From: Acidimicrobiia bacterium
GTDB taxonomy: Bacteria > Actinomycetota > Acidimicrobiia > Acidimicrobiales > AC-14
Length of the DNA stretch: 48,556 nt
Direction: 5' to 3'
NCBI GenBank assembly: GCA_023264995.1
Contig: JAHFUR010000030.1
Span: 1-48,556 of the forward strand
A program made the position numbers and the translations under genes. Positions within the stretch are counted from its first letter, which is position 1. Each line of letters begins with the position of its first letter. Shown piece by piece: positions 1 through 10,006 of the stretch. The notes beneath the pieces were generated by a model that was given only the letters and a program-made list of their open reading frames with translations, searched no databases and had not been told where the DNA came from.

Positions 1-341
1 CTGGGCCGTGTCTCAGTCCCAGTGTGGCTGGTCGTCCTCTCAGACCAGCTAGCCGTCGTCGCCTTGGTGAGCCGTTACCTCACCAACAAGCTGATAGCCC
101 GCGAGCCCCTCCCGAAGCAAAATTCCTTTCCTCCCTAGGCCATGCGACCAGAGGAGGGCATCCGGTATTAGCACCGGTTTCCCGGTGTTATCCCAGTCTT
201 CGGGGCAGGTTGCTCACGTGTTACTCACCCGTTCGCCGCTAGGTCTTCCCCAGTGTTGCCACTGGATGGACCTCGCTCGACTTGCATGTGTTAAGCACGC
301 CGCCAGCGTTCGTCCTGAGCCAGGATCAAACTCTCCATCGA
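1..341 (-). rRNA. rrs: 16S ribosomal RNA, 5' part only
   Basis: The reverse complement carries the universal bacterial 16S 5' sequence AGAGTTTGATCCTGGCTCAG at 334 down to 315, followed by GACGAACGCTGGCGGC. The conserved ACTGAGACACGGCCCAG block lies at the very left edge, so the fragment covers roughly the first 335 bases by E. coli numbering. The mature 5' end is placed near 341 by analogy with E. coli. The rest of the gene, and presumably 23S and 5S, lie beyond the window. Upstream is tyrS, on the same strand. Confidence 0.97.
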
Positions 342-693
342 GACCTCGAACCGACCGACCCTGCATTTCGACAGGTCTGCTTCGATCGATCCAAAATCGG
401 AGAGTCGGCTTGCGAGGTAACTGAACCTCGTTCGCCAACTGGCACAGAAACGGTTTTGAGTTCCGAAGACTTGTGATCTCCGAAGCTCCGTTGTCCGTTT
501 CAGTGCAAATACAATGCGACCCCGTGCGAAGGGGGTCGCCCGCACTGGCTTCTAGCTCTCTGTTCCGTTTTCAAGGAGCGCTGGCTGGGCACACGTCCGG
601 AGACGTTGGTGCCGCTGCTCGACTAGCTCTGCCTTTCGGCAGTGCCCAGTGCCGGTCTTGCGGACCAAACCTGGGCGCTAGGCGCAAGAGGTG
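342..693 (-). other. 16S rRNA leader region
   Basis: This stretch of about 350 bases lies between the probable rRNA promoter and the 16S 5' end and holds no credible protein gene. Read on the minus strand it contains a GNRA-type hairpin (CTGCC-GAAA-GGCAG, 629-642), the motif TTGAAAACGGAACA near 560-575, which resembles sequences often seen in Gram-positive rRNA leaders and spacers, and a GC-rich hairpin at 516-539. Its likely role is in antitermination and in processing of the rRNA precursor; that role is inferred from position and motif type. Confidence 0.6.
516..539 (-). terminator. hairpin in the rRNA leader
   Basis: GCGACCCC at 516-523 pairs perfectly with GGGGTCGC at 532-539 across an 8-base loop. 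On the minus strand it is followed by ATTGTATTTG, a T-rich but imperfect tail. It may stop read-through from tyrS or be a structured part of the pre-rRNA leader. A true terminator here would sit downstream of the proposed rRNA promoter, so a leader-structure role is at least as likely. Confidence 0.35.
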
Positions 694-722
694 AACTTAT
701 CAGCTCTTGGCTTGCCTGGCAA
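694..722 (-). promoter_or_regulatory. probable rRNA operon promoter
   Basis: On the minus strand TTGCCA (717-722, five of six matches to TTGACA) is separated by exactly 17 bases from TAAGTT (694-699), which fits the TANNNT -10 pattern. It lies about 25 bases past the tyrS stop codon and would start a leader of about 345 bases ahead of 16S. Long leaders of this kind are normal for rRNA operons. Confidence 0.55.
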
Positions 723-745
723 CCTGGCCCCTCACGGAGCCGGGC

Positions 746-2032
746 TCACCCGACGTGCAGCAGATGGTAGCTCCTCTTGCCCCGACGCAGGACCAGGTAC
801 CCGCCGGCCAGCAGATCGGCCGGCGTGAGGCGCCGCTCCAGGTCGGTCTCCCGGGCACCGTTCACGGACACCCCACCCTGGGCGACGGCTGTCCTGGCCG
901 CCGTCTTCGACGCCACCAACCCGGTCTCGGCCAGCAGGTCGACGAGGCTGACGCCGGCGCCGGCCAGTCGCCCGAGAGGCAGCTCGCTCGACGGCGCGTC
1001 GGCGAACGTCGTGGCCAGCTCCGTCTCGCTCAACGCACGGAGGTCGCCGCCGAACAGCGCCGCCGACGCCTGTGCGGCCGCGGCCGCGGCCGGTCCCCCG
1101 TGGACCAGGCGGGTGACCGCCGTCGCCAGGGCCAGGTGGGCCCGCCGGTCGCCGGGCGCAAGATCCAGGGCCACGATCTCGTCCTCGGCGAGGGACGTGA
1201 ACGTCCGCAGGTACCGGCCGACATCGCGGTCGTCGGCGTGCATCCAGAACTGGAACAGCTCGTACGGGCTGGTGCGGGCCGGGTCGAGCCACACGTTGCC
1301 GGCCTCGCTCTTGCCGAACTTGGTGCCGTCGGCCTTGGTGACGAGGGGCCACGTGAGCCCGTAAGCCTCGGCGCCACGCACCCGCCGGATGAGGTCGATA
1401 CCGGCAGTGATGTTGCCCCACTGGTCGCTGCCGCCGACCTGCAGGCGGCACCCCCCGGTACCTGGGAAGTCAGTGTCGAAAAGATGGAGAAAGTCGTAGG
1501 CCTGGAGGAGCATGTAGCTGAACTCGGTAAAGGAGATGCCGATGTCCGCCTCGGAGAAACGCGCCCTCACGGAGTCCTTGGCCAGCATGGCGTTCACGGT
1601 GAAGTGCTTGCCCACGTCGCGGAGGAAGTCGAGCAGCGACAGCGGCCCGAGCCAGTCGGTGTTGTCGAGCAGCACGGCGCCGGCGGGGCCGGGGCGGAAG
1701 TCGAGCAGGCCCTCGAGCTGGGCCTGGATGCCGGCGGCGTTGGCTGCGATCTGCTCAGGCGACAGGAGCGGGCGCTCGGCCCGCTTCCCGCTGGGGTCGC
1801 CGATGCGCGTGGTGCCCGCCCCCAGCAGGACCACGGGCCGGTGCCCGTAGGACTGGAACAGCCGGAGGACGAGGACCCCGACCAGGCTGCCGACGTGGAG
1901 GCTGTCGGCGGTGACGTCGATGCCGTGGTACACGGTGAACGGCTCGCCGGCCAACTTGGCCGCCAGCCCGTCGTCGGTCACCTGGTGGACCAGGCCCCGC
2001 CACCGGAGCTCGTCGAACACGTTGCCTTCCAC
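746..2032 (-). CDS. tyrS: tyrosyl-tRNA synthetase
   Basis: This class I synthetase of 428 residues charges tRNA-Tyr with tyrosine in the cytoplasm. Visible features are the HIGH-type signature as HVGS (residues 46-49), the KMSKS-type loop as KFGKS (238-242), the tyrosine pocket region including GGSDQWGN (about 200-207), and a C-terminal S4-like RNA-binding domain (about 360-425). The GTG at 2032 was chosen because the family N-terminus (NVFDELRWRGL) follows at once and a TACGGT box lies exactly 6 bases upstream, suggesting a leaderless mRNA. An upstream start would run into the diverging membrane-protein gene. It ends 24 bases before the likely rRNA promoter. Confidence 0.95.
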   Translation of the reverse strand: MEGNVFDELRWRGLVHQVTDDGLAAKLAGEPFTVYHGIDVTADSLHVGSLVGVLVLRLFQSYGHRPVVLLGAGTTRIGDPSGKRAERPLLSPEQIAANAAGIQAQLEGLLDFRPGPAGAVLLDNTDWLGPLSLLDFLRDVGKHFTVNAMLAKDSVRARFSEADIGISFTEFSYMLLQAYDFLHLFDTDFPGTGGCRLQVGGSDQWGNITAGIDLIRRVRGAEAYGLTWPLVTKADGTKFGKSEAGNVWLDPARTSPYELFQFWMHADDRDVGRYLRTFTSLAEDEIVALDLAPGDRRAHLALATAVTRLVHGGPAAAAAAQASAALFGGDLRALSETELATTFADAPSSELPLGRLAGAGVSLVDLLAETGLVASKTAARTAVAQGGVSVNGARETDLERRLTPADLLAGGYLVLRRGKRSYHLLHVG

Positions 2033-2038
2033 GACCGG

Positions 2039-2044
2039 ACCGTA
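2039..2044 (-). promoter_or_regulatory. -10 box for leaderless tyrS
   Basis: TACGGT on the minus strand is followed by six bases and then the GTG start of tyrS. This TANNNT-N6-start geometry recurs at several genes in the window. No convincing -35 box is seen. Confidence 0.45.
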
Positions 2045-2084
2045 CCCGAGCGCGCGATGGGCGCCGCCGGGATTCCGCGACAGG

Positions 2085-2636
2085 ATGGCACCCGTGGCGG
2101 CACTGGCGCGGGTGGAGCGGGGGCTCGCGACCGTCGGCGCGTTGGCGTTGGCCGTGCTCCTCCTGACCGGGGTGTGGCTCACCCGCTACTACCGGCCCTC
2201 CCCCGGCCTGGGCGAGCTCGCCCACCGTTACCCGGGGATTGCCATCGCGATCGGCGTCCACCGGGCAGCCGCCGGCACCCTCCTCCTGGCCGCGGGCGTG
2301 CTGCTCGGCGTCCGCGTGGCAACGGCAGTACGACGAGCCGCACCGGCGGCCCTGGCCGTGCTGGCCACCGTCGCCCTGGTCGTGACCGGCCGGCGCCTGG
2401 CATGGGACGCCCTCGCGCTGTGGGCGGTCACGGTCAATTCGGACGTCAGCGGCATGCTGTTCGCCGCCTTCGACCCCAGGGTCCGCTTCGTGCTGCGGGC
2501 CGGCACCGGGGAGATCAGCCCGGCGACATTCCGGCTGGGGCTGGGTGCGCACACGCTGGCCCTACCCGCGGTGCTGGCCGTCGCGCTGTGGTGGGCCTAC
2601 CGAGCCCGGGAGAGCCCGACCGCCCCCGGCACGTAG
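2085..2636 (+). CDS. small cytochrome b-like membrane protein
   Basis: This 183-residue integral membrane protein has about four hydrophobic segments (residues 15-33, 52-76, 86-102 and 155-172). The pattern TGVWLTRYYRPS after the first helix, a histidine at the start of the second helix (H59) and HxxxLP at the start of the last (H156) resemble the N-terminal domain of cytochrome b/b6. The second histidine expected about 14 residues later in each heme helix is missing, so two full b-heme sites look unlikely. The ATG at 2085 begins directly before the first helix; longer starts would run into tyrS. It diverges from tyrS, and its last 40 bases overlap the end of mpg. Redox partner and function are unknown. 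Confidence 0.6.
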   Translation: MAPVAALARVERGLATVGALALAVLLLTGVWLTRYYRPSPGLGELAHRYPGIAIAIGVHRAAAGTLLLAAGVLLGVRVATAVRRAAPAALAVLATVALVVTGRRLAWDALALWAVTVNSDVSGMLFAAFDPRVRFVLRAGTGEISPATFRLGLGAHTLALPAVLAVALWWAYRARESPTAPGT

Positions 2637-3178
2637 AACCGCCACGGCACCTCCGCCGCCACCGACAGCCCGATCCGGCCGCTCACGCCGGCTGGCGCCG
2701 GCGGCGCGACACCGTCGTCGACCACCTCGACACCCCGGTCGCCGGTCGCCAGGTCGGCCCCGTCGAAGGCCCGGTCCAACCCGAGGGCCTGGCACAGCTT
2801 CCCCGGCCCGCTGCAGAGGTCCCGGTCGGTGCGGGCCGCCCGGCCCCGGGCCCGGCGCATCTCGTCCAGGCCCGACAGTGCGGTCAGCCCCCTGAGGAGG
2901 ACGGCCGACGCCTCCCCGTCAGGGCCGCAGACGACGTTGGCGCAGAAGTGCATACCGTAGGTGAAGTACACGTAGAGGTGGCCCGGCGGGCCGAACATGG
3001 TGGCGTTGCGAGCCGTGCGGCCCCGGAACGCGTGGCTGGCCGGGTCGGCGGCGCCGGCGTAGGCCTCCACCTCCACGATCCTCCCCGCCCGGCCGGCCCG
3101 CACGAGGACCTTGTTCAACAGGAGCGGCGCCAGCTCCCGGCTGTCGACGGCATAGAACGAGCGGGCCAGCCGGTTCAG
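2597..3178 (-). CDS. mpg: 3-methyladenine DNA glycosylase (AAG/MPG family)
   Basis: This protein of about 193 residues removes alkylated purines such as 3-methyladenine in base excision repair. Family hallmarks are IVEVEAYAG with the catalytic glutamate, SHAFRGRTARNATMFG, the YVYFTYGMH strand, and GPGKLCQALG. The conserved N-terminus (ARSFYAVDSRELAPLLL) lies upstream of the first ATG/GTG/TTG codon, a TTG at 3118. The only in-frame start that keeps it is a CTG at 3178, which overlaps the stop of the previous gene as CTGA; a second CTG lies at 3169. Initiation is therefore probably at CTG by translational coupling. The 3' end overlaps the opposing membrane-protein gene by 40 bases. Confidence 0.88.
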   Translation of the reverse strand: MNRLARSFYAVDSRELAPLLLNKVLVRAGRAGRIVEVEAYAGAADPASHAFRGRTARNATMFGPPGHLYVYFTYGMHFCANVVCGPDGEASAVLLRGLTALSGLDEMRRARGRAARTDRDLCSGPGKLCQALGLDRAFDGADLATGDRGVEVVDDGVAPPAPAGVSGRIGLSVAAEVPWRFYVPGAVGLSRAR

Positions 3179-3924
3179 CGGTTCGAGACCCGGACGTTCC
3201 CGCCGCCGGACATCGCGGTGATGGCCCGGTTCCCGCCCGGGTTCTGCTCGACGTCGACCTTCACGTTCCCGCTCTTCGTCGTGGCGTCAACCCGGTAACC
3301 GCCGGCAACGGCCGGGAGGGCCACGGCGATGTCGCCGGCGCCCGAGTTCAGGCCGAGGCGGCCGGGCGGCTCTTCCAGCGACAGGCGGATGCGGCCGGCG
3401 CCGGTCGTGGCGTCAAGGAAGCCGGCGGCCAGGTCGACGCCGTCGACATTGCCGCCCGATGTCGTGACCCGAGCCGGGCCGTGGGTGTGGTCGAGGCGCA
3501 CGCTGCCCGAGGTCGTGGCCACCTCGACCATGCCGGCGATGTCGGCGACGGTGACCGCACCCCGCCCGGTGCGGATCTTGACGGCCACGCCGGCGGGCAC
3601 CGCCACCCGGTAGTCGACGGCACACCCGAAGGTGATGACCCGCGGGCACTCGGCGTGGATGCGCAGCACGCCGTCAGCCACCGTCTCCTCGGCCACCGGC
3701 ACGCCCCGCAGGTAGCGGCGGGTGCGTTCGACGGTGACGGCGTCGGCGGGGCCGGCCACCACCGCGACCCGGCCGACCTCCACGTCGACCTCGACCCGGC
3801 GGACCGGCCCGGGAGGCACGATCGTCGCCCGGTCCTCCTCGGGCGCGAAGGTCGACAGGCCGACCACGACCACCGCGGCCGTGCCCACCAGGGCGATGAG
3901 CATGGCCAGGAGCCGGCGGGTCAT
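3175..3924 (-). CDS. DUF4097-type envelope-anchored protein
   Basis: This 249-residue protein starts with a signal-anchor (MTRRLLAMLIALVGTAAVVV) followed by a domain rich in short repeated strands of the type VATTSGSVRL, VTTSGGNVDG, ATTGAGRIRL and NSGAGDIAVAL. That is the pattern of DUF4097/DUF2807 beta-helix proteins, which are often envelope-associated and of unsettled function. The ATG overlaps the argH stop as ATGA, and the stop overlaps the CTG start proposed for mpg, so it seems to be a late gene of the arginine transcript. No catalytic residues are recognisable. The fold call is from the repeat pattern; the function is unknown. Confidence 0.7.
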   Translation of the reverse strand: MTRRLLAMLIALVGTAAVVVVGLSTFAPEEDRATIVPPGPVRRVEVDVEVGRVAVVAGPADAVTVERTRRYLRGVPVAEETVADGVLRIHAECPRVITFGCAVDYRVAVPAGVAVKIRTGRGAVTVADIAGMVEVATTSGSVRLDHTHGPARVTTSGGNVDGVDLAAGFLDATTGAGRIRLSLEEPPGRLGLNSGAGDIAVALPAVAGGYRVDATTKSGNVKVDVEQNPGGNRAITAMSGGGNVRVSNR

Positions 3925-5312
3925 CCCCCTAGCCTGCCCCGATCGAGCGTGAGCCGATCACCGAAGTGCGCGAGCTGGGCGGCGACGGGCGCCGGCCCGG
4001 CGCCGCCGGCGGTGGTGCGCCGGCGCACGGCCGCGCCGGGCTCCAGCAACGGCACGGCCTCGGGGCCGAGGTCGGGGTGGGCGGCCACCAGCTCGGCCAG
4101 CGTCCCCCGGCCGGCGCCGGCATCGCGCACCAGGCCGGCGACGACGTGGTGGGCGTCGCGGAACGGCATGCCGGCGGCGACCAGCCACTCGGCCAGGTCG
4201 ACGGCCGCGGCGGCGCTCTCGGGGGCGTCGGCCGCGGCGGCCATCCGCACCGCGTCGAAGGTCGCCGTGGCCAGAAGGCCGGCCAGTGCGGCCAGGGCCA
4301 GGTTCACCTGGTCGACCGCGTCGAACAACGGCTCCTTGTCCTCCTGCAGGTCGCGGTTGTAGGCCAGGGGCAGCCCCTTGAGGGTGACCAGGATCCCGGT
4401 GAGGTGCCCGATCAGCCGACCGGCCTTGCCCCGGGCCAGCTCGGCCACGTCGGGGTTCTTCTTCTGGGGCAGCATCGAGCTGCCGGTGGCCCACGCGTCG
4501 TCGAGGCGCAGGAACCCGAACTCGGCGCTGGACCACAGCACCACCTCCTCGCCGATCCGGGAGAGGTGCACGCCCAGCAGGGCCAGGTCGAAGAGGGCCT
4601 CGGCCACGAAGTCTCGGTCGCTCACCGCGTCGAGAGAATTGTCGAACGCGCCGGCGAAGCCCAGGTCGGCCGCGGTGCCCACCGGGTCGAGCGGCAACGA
4701 CGAGCCGGCCAGGGCGCCGGCGCCCAGGGGCGACACGTCGAGGCGCCGGCGGGTGTCGACCAGCCGGTCGACGTCGCGAGCCAGCGCCCACCCGTGGGCC
4801 AGCAGGTGGTGGGCCAGAAGTACGGGCTGGGCCCGCTGGAGGTGGGTGTAGCCCGGGACGTAGGTGCCGTCCTCGAGGGCCGCCGCCGCCCGCTGCAGCA
4901 GGACCTCCTGCAGCGCCAGGGCCCGCCGGCCCACCCCGGTCAGCTCCCGCTTGGCCCACAGGCGCAGGTCGGTGGCCACCTGGTCGTTGCGGCTCCGGCC
5001 GGTGTGCAGCCGCCCGCCGACCGGCCCGGCCAGCTCGGTGACCCGCCGCTCCACCGCCGTGTGGACGTCCTCGTCGGTGGCGGCGAACACGAACGAGCCG
5101 GCGGCCAGCTCGGCGGCCACGGTGTCGAGGGCCGCCAACAACGCCGCCTCGTCGGCCGGGCTGAGCAGCCCGCCGCGGGCCAGGCCCCGCACGTGGGCGC
5201 GCGAGCCGGCGACGTCGTCGGCCGCCATGCGCCGGTCGACGTCGAGGCTGGCGGTGAACGCCCACAGCGCCTCGGCCGGGCCGCCTTCCAGGCGCCCCGC
5301 CCAGAGGGTCAT
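3921..5312 (-). CDS. argH: argininosuccinate lyase
   Basis: This 463-residue enzyme performs the last step of arginine synthesis, splitting argininosuccinate into arginine and fumarate. It shows the fumarase/aspartase superfamily blocks: HTGRSRNDQVATD, the TH region in PGYTHLQRAQPV, and the mobile signature loop GSSMLPQKKNP. ATG 5312 overlaps the argG stop as ATGA, and MTLWAGRL matches the family start, so no upstream start is needed. It ends overlapping the DUF4097 gene, also as ATGA. Length is typical. Confidence 0.97.
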   Translation of the reverse strand: MTLWAGRLEGGPAEALWAFTASLDVDRRMAADDVAGSRAHVRGLARGGLLSPADEAALLAALDTVAAELAAGSFVFAATDEDVHTAVERRVTELAGPVGGRLHTGRSRNDQVATDLRLWAKRELTGVGRRALALQEVLLQRAAAALEDGTYVPGYTHLQRAQPVLLAHHLLAHGWALARDVDRLVDTRRRLDVSPLGAGALAGSSLPLDPVGTAADLGFAGAFDNSLDAVSDRDFVAEALFDLALLGVHLSRIGEEVVLWSSAEFGFLRLDDAWATGSSMLPQKKNPDVAELARGKAGRLIGHLTGILVTLKGLPLAYNRDLQEDKEPLFDAVDQVNLALAALAGLLATATFDAVRMAAAADAPESAAAAVDLAEWLVAAGMPFRDAHHVVAGLVRDAGAGRGTLAELVAAHPDLGPEAVPLLEPGAAVRRRTTAGGAGPAPVAAQLAHFGDRLTLDRGRLGG

Positions 5313-6499
5313 GCCCGCGTCTGGCGGGCGGCCCAGGTCTGCACGCCCAGCCCGAACAGCCGGACGAAGCCCTCGGCGTCGGCGTGACGGAACGAGTCGG
5401 CCGCCTCGTAGGTGGCCAGCCCGTAGTCGTACAGGCCGACATCGCTGCGCCGGCCGGCCACCGTGCACCGGCCCGCCTCGCACCGCAACCGCACCTCGCC
5501 GGTCACGTAGCGCTGGGTCTCGGTGATGAAGGCGTCGAGGGCGTTCTTCAGCGGCGAGAACCACAGCCCGTCATAGACCAGCTCGGCCCAGCGGGGTTCC
5601 AGGCGCAGCTTCTCGTGGAACACATCGCGCTCGAGGGTGAGGCCCTCCAGGTCGGCGTGGGCCATGATCAGGGCCAGCGCGCCGGGCGCCTCGTACACCT
5701 CGCGGCTCTTGATGCCGACCCGCCGGCTCTCGACCATGTCGATGCGGCCCCAGCCGTAAGAGCCGGCGATCCCGCCGACGTGGCCGACCAGCTCGTGCAT
5801 CGGCATGGCCACACCGTCGACGGCCACCGGCAGGCCGGCCTCGAAGGTCACCACCAGCTCGCGCGAGCTCGCCGTCGCCGTCGGCCGGGTCAGGGTGTAG
5901 ACGTCCTCGGGCGGCGACTCCCACGGGTCCTCGAGCACGCCGCACTCGATGGCCTTGCCCCACAGGTTCTCGTCGATCGAATAGGGGCTGGCCCGGGTCA
6001 CGTTCACCGGGATGTCGTGCCGCTCGGCGTAGGCGATGGAGTCGTCGCGGGTCAGGCCCCACACCCGCACGGGCGCCAGCAGTTCCAGGTCGGGCGCCAG
6101 GGCCCGGACCCCGACCTCGAAGCGGACCTGGTCGTTGCCCTTCCCGGTGCAGCCGTGGGCCACGGCGTCGGCGCCGAACGTGCGGGCCGCCTCCACCAGG
6201 TGGCGGACGATCACCGGCCGCGACAACGACGACACCAGGGGGTACCGGCCCTCGTACAGGGCGTTGGCCCGCAGCGCCGGCGCCACGAAGTCGGCGGCGT
6301 ACTCCTCCCGGCAGTCGACGACGACCACGTCAGCCGCGCCGGCGGCCAGGGCTCGGGCTTTCACCACTTCGAAGTCACCGCCCTGACCGACGTCGACAGC
6401 GACGGCGACCACCTCCACGCCCCACTCCTCGGCCATCCACCGGACGGCCACCGACGTGTCCAGGCCCCCGCTGTACGCGAGCACGACTTTCTTTGCCAC
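5309..6499 (-). CDS. argG: argininosuccinate synthase
   Basis: This 396-residue ATP-dependent enzyme condenses citrulline and aspartate. The N-type ATP pyrophosphatase loop AYSGGLDTS lies at residues 8-16, and GCTGKGNDQVRFE, the DENLWG block and the IDMVESR region follow in family order. The GTG at 6499 is preceded by a GAGGGA ribosome binding site and gives the canonical KKVVLAYSGG start. It lies 17 bases after argR and runs into argH with a 4-base overlap. Confidence 0.97.
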   Translation of the reverse strand: MAKKVVLAYSGGLDTSVAVRWMAEEWGVEVVAVAVDVGQGGDFEVVKARALAAGAADVVVVDCREEYAADFVAPALRANALYEGRYPLVSSLSRPVIVRHLVEAARTFGADAVAHGCTGKGNDQVRFEVGVRALAPDLELLAPVRVWGLTRDDSIAYAERHDIPVNVTRASPYSIDENLWGKAIECGVLEDPWESPPEDVYTLTRPTATASSRELVVTFEAGLPVAVDGVAMPMHELVGHVGGIAGSYGWGRIDMVESRRVGIKSREVYEAPGALALIMAHADLEGLTLERDVFHEKLRLEPRWAELVYDGLWFSPLKNALDAFITETQRYVTGEVRLRCEAGRCTVAGRRSDVGLYDYGLATYEAADSFRHADAEGFVRLFGLGVQTWAARQTRA

Positions 6500-6516
6500 T
6501 GTTCCCTCGGTCCCTT

Positions 6517-6984
6517 CTAGAGCCCGGCCAATTCGGACAATCGCCGCGCCACCGCTTCGCCGCCCACCCGCTCGCTGGTGATCACCAGCACGGTGTCGTC
6601 GCCGGCCACGCTGCCGAGCACGTCGGCCAGGCCGGCCCGGTCGATGGCCGAGCCCACCACGTGGGCCGACCCCGGCGGCGTGCGCAGCACCACCAGGTTG
6701 GCCGAGTGCGACACCTCCACCAACCACTCCCCCAGCACCCGCCTGAGGTGGCTCTCGGGCGCCACCTGGTCCTTGGGCAGCTCGGGGATGGCGTACACCG
6801 ACTCGCCGCCGGCGGTGCGCACCTTCACCGCCCCCAGCTCCTCGAGGTCGCGCGACACCGTCACCTGGCTGGCCACCACGCCGTCGGCCGCCAGCAGCTC
6901 GACGAGCTGGTCCTGGCTCGTCACCGCGTGCTCCTCGAGGATGCGGGCGACCCGGTGCTGGCGCTGCGGTTTCGCCAGCCTCAC
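6517..6984 (-). CDS. argR: arginine repressor
   Basis: ArgR of 155 residues is the arginine-sensing repressor expected to act on the operator upstream of argC. The N-terminal winged-helix DNA-binding domain spans about residues 1-70 (SQDQLVELLAADGVVASQVTVSRDLEELGAVKV). The C-terminal oligomerisation and arginine-binding domain includes the GSAHVVGSAIDRAG region, and the family signature GDDTVLVI is visible near the end. Start is GTG 6984. The 126 bases between argF and argR hold no gene; a CGGTACCG palindrome near 7070 is the only structure noticed there. Confidence 0.95.
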   Translation of the reverse strand: MRLAKPQRQHRVARILEEHAVTSQDQLVELLAADGVVASQVTVSRDLEELGAVKVRTAGGESVYAIPELPKDQVAPESHLRRVLGEWLVEVSHSANLVVLRTPPGSAHVVGSAIDRAGLADVLGSVAGDDTVLVITSERVGGEAVARRLSELAGL

Positions 6985-7110
6985 GGCAGCCTCACGGCTC
7001 GCTCAAGTGCTCGTTGGGCGCCGCCTCCCAGGCGTCGCTCGCCAGCCATATCCCGAGTGTGGGCATTCCGGTACCGCATGTCAGCGCGAACCGCCCACTC
7101 TCGACTGTCG

Positions 7111-7967
7111 TCACTGGGACAGCAGCCACAGGACCAGGCCCCGCTGGGCGTGCATGCGGTTAGCGGCCTGCTGCCAGACCGCGCTCTGCGGCCCGTCGAT
7201 CACCGAGGCGGCCACCTCCTCGCCGCGGTGGGCGGGGAGGCAGTGCAGGAACAGGGCGCCGGGCGCGGTGCCGGCCATGAGGTCGTCGTCGACGGTGAAC
7301 CCGGCGAAGTCGGCCCTCCGCCGGGCTGCGTCGGCCTCCTGGCCCATGGACGCCCACACGTCGGTGTAGACCGCGTCGGCGCCGGCGACGGCCTCGGCCG
7401 GGTTGTTCGTCAGCAGGCTGACGCCGTCGGCCGGCGGCTCGTACCCGGCCGGCGTGGCCACCCGCATCTCCACGCCGGCCCGGGCCGCGCCAAGCATCAG
7501 GGACCGGCACACGTTGTTCCCGTCGCCGACGTAGGCCAGGCTGCGCCCGACGAGGGAGCCGAGCCGTTGGCGCATGGTGAGGAGGTCAGCGAGGATCTGC
7601 ACGGGGTGGGCGTCGTCGGAGAGCAGGTTCACGACGGGCACCGTTGCCGCCGCGGCCATGCGCACCAGCTTGGCGTGCTCGAAGACCCGGCCGCCGATCA
7701 GGGCGCAGAACTCCGAGAACACCCGGCCCAGGTCCTCGGCCGTCTCCCGGGTGTCGATGCCGACCTCCTCGTTGCGGAGGCTCACCGGGTGGCCGCCGAG
7801 CTGGACCACGGCCAGCTCCATCGACAGGCGGGTGCGGTTCGAGGGCTTCTCGAACAGGAGGGCGACGCCCCGGCCGGCCAGGACCTGCGGCGGGCTGGCA
7901 ACCTCGGCCCGGTCGAGGACGTCGGCGAGCTCCTCGGCCGACAGGTCGTCGATGTCGAGCAGGTGCC

Positions 7968-7974
<7 letters not shown>
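7111..7974 (-). CDS. argF: ornithine carbamoyltransferase
   Basis: The 287-residue enzyme makes citrulline from ornithine and carbamoyl phosphate, linking this operon to carAB further along the window. Carbamoyl-phosphate binding is by SNRTR (residues 45-49, in place of the usual STRTR) and HPVQILADL (in place of HPCQ). The ornithine loop DVWASMGQE and the HCLPAHRGEEV signature identify it as an OTC and not an aspartate enzyme. GTG 7974 overlaps the end of argD by 7 bases. It is somewhat shorter than typical OTCs (300-330 residues), with no obvious domain missing. Confidence 0.93.
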
Positions 7975-9163
<1,189 letters not shown>

Positions 9164-9167
<4 letters not shown>

Positions 9168-10006
9168 GCCGACACCATGGTGCCGATGCCGTCGTCGGTG
9201 AACATCTCCAGTAGGAGGGCGTGCGGCACTCGCCCGTCGAGGATGTGGGCGCGGGCCACGCCGTTGCGCACGGCGTGGGTACACGACGTGATCTTGGGGA
9301 TCATGCCGCCCGTCAGGATGCCGTCCTTGATCATCGTGTCGAGCTCGTCGGCTGTCGCCGTCGGGACCAGGCTGAAGGGGTCGCCCACGTTGCGGAGGAC
9401 GCCGACGACATCGGTGAGGTAGACCAGCTTCTCGGCACCGACGGCCTCGGCCACCGCCCCGGCGGCGGTGTCGGCGTTGATGTTGTAGGCCTGCCCTTCG
9501 AGGTCGGTGCCGATGGTGGCGACGACCGGGATCAGCTCCTCGGCCAGCAGCCGCTCGAGGATGCCGGGGTTCACCGCGTCCACGTTGCCGACGTAGCCGA
9601 GCTTCGGGTCACGGGCCGATGCGGTGATGAGGCTGGCATCCTCCCCCGACAGGCCGACGGCCAGGGGGCCGTGGACGTTGATGGCGGCCACGATGTCACG
9701 GTTGACCCTGCCCACCAGGACCATGCGGGCCACGTCGAGCGTCTCGGCGTCGGTGACCCGCAAGCCCTCCCGGAACTCCGGGACCATGCCCAGGCGCGCC
9801 ATCAACGCGCCGATCTGGGGGCCACCGCCGTGGACGACCACCGGCCGCATGCCCACCGAGCGCATCATCACCACGTCCTGGGCGAACAGGGCGGCCAGGT
9901 CGGGGTCGGTCATGGCCGCTCCCCCGTACTTGACCACCACCACCTTGCCCCGGAACCGCTGGATGTAGGGCAGCGCCTCGACAAGGACGTCGGACTTCAC
10001 GCTCAC
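9164..10006 (-). CDS. argB: acetylglutamate kinase
   Basis: This 280-residue amino acid kinase phosphorylates N-acetylglutamate. Visible are the phosphate-binding lysine in VVKYGGAAM (K26), VVHGGGPQI, INADTAAGAVA and the C-terminal TGGMIPKI. GTG 10006 (reading MSVKSDVLVEALPYIQRF) is the canonical start. It overlaps the stop of the 22-residue small ORF at 10003-10071 as GTGA, so its translation probably depends on ribosomes finishing that small ORF. Confidence 0.97.

Noticed and set aside
2033-2084. T-box riboswitch upstream of tyrS
   Set aside because: Only 52 bases separate tyrS from the diverging gene, and a -10 box lies six bases from the start, leaving no room for a T-box. None was seen ahead of pheS either.
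707-3298. Plus-strand open frame of 863 codons antisense to tyrS and mpg
   Set aside because: It has no recognisable domain and low-complexity composition. The minus strand encodes clear TyrS and Mpg; long antisense frames are expected at this GC content.
7065-7085. Second ArgR box near the CGGTACCG palindrome upstream of argR
   Set aside because: It lacks the TGAAT/ATTCA arms and AT-rich centre of an ARG box; it is only a short palindrome.
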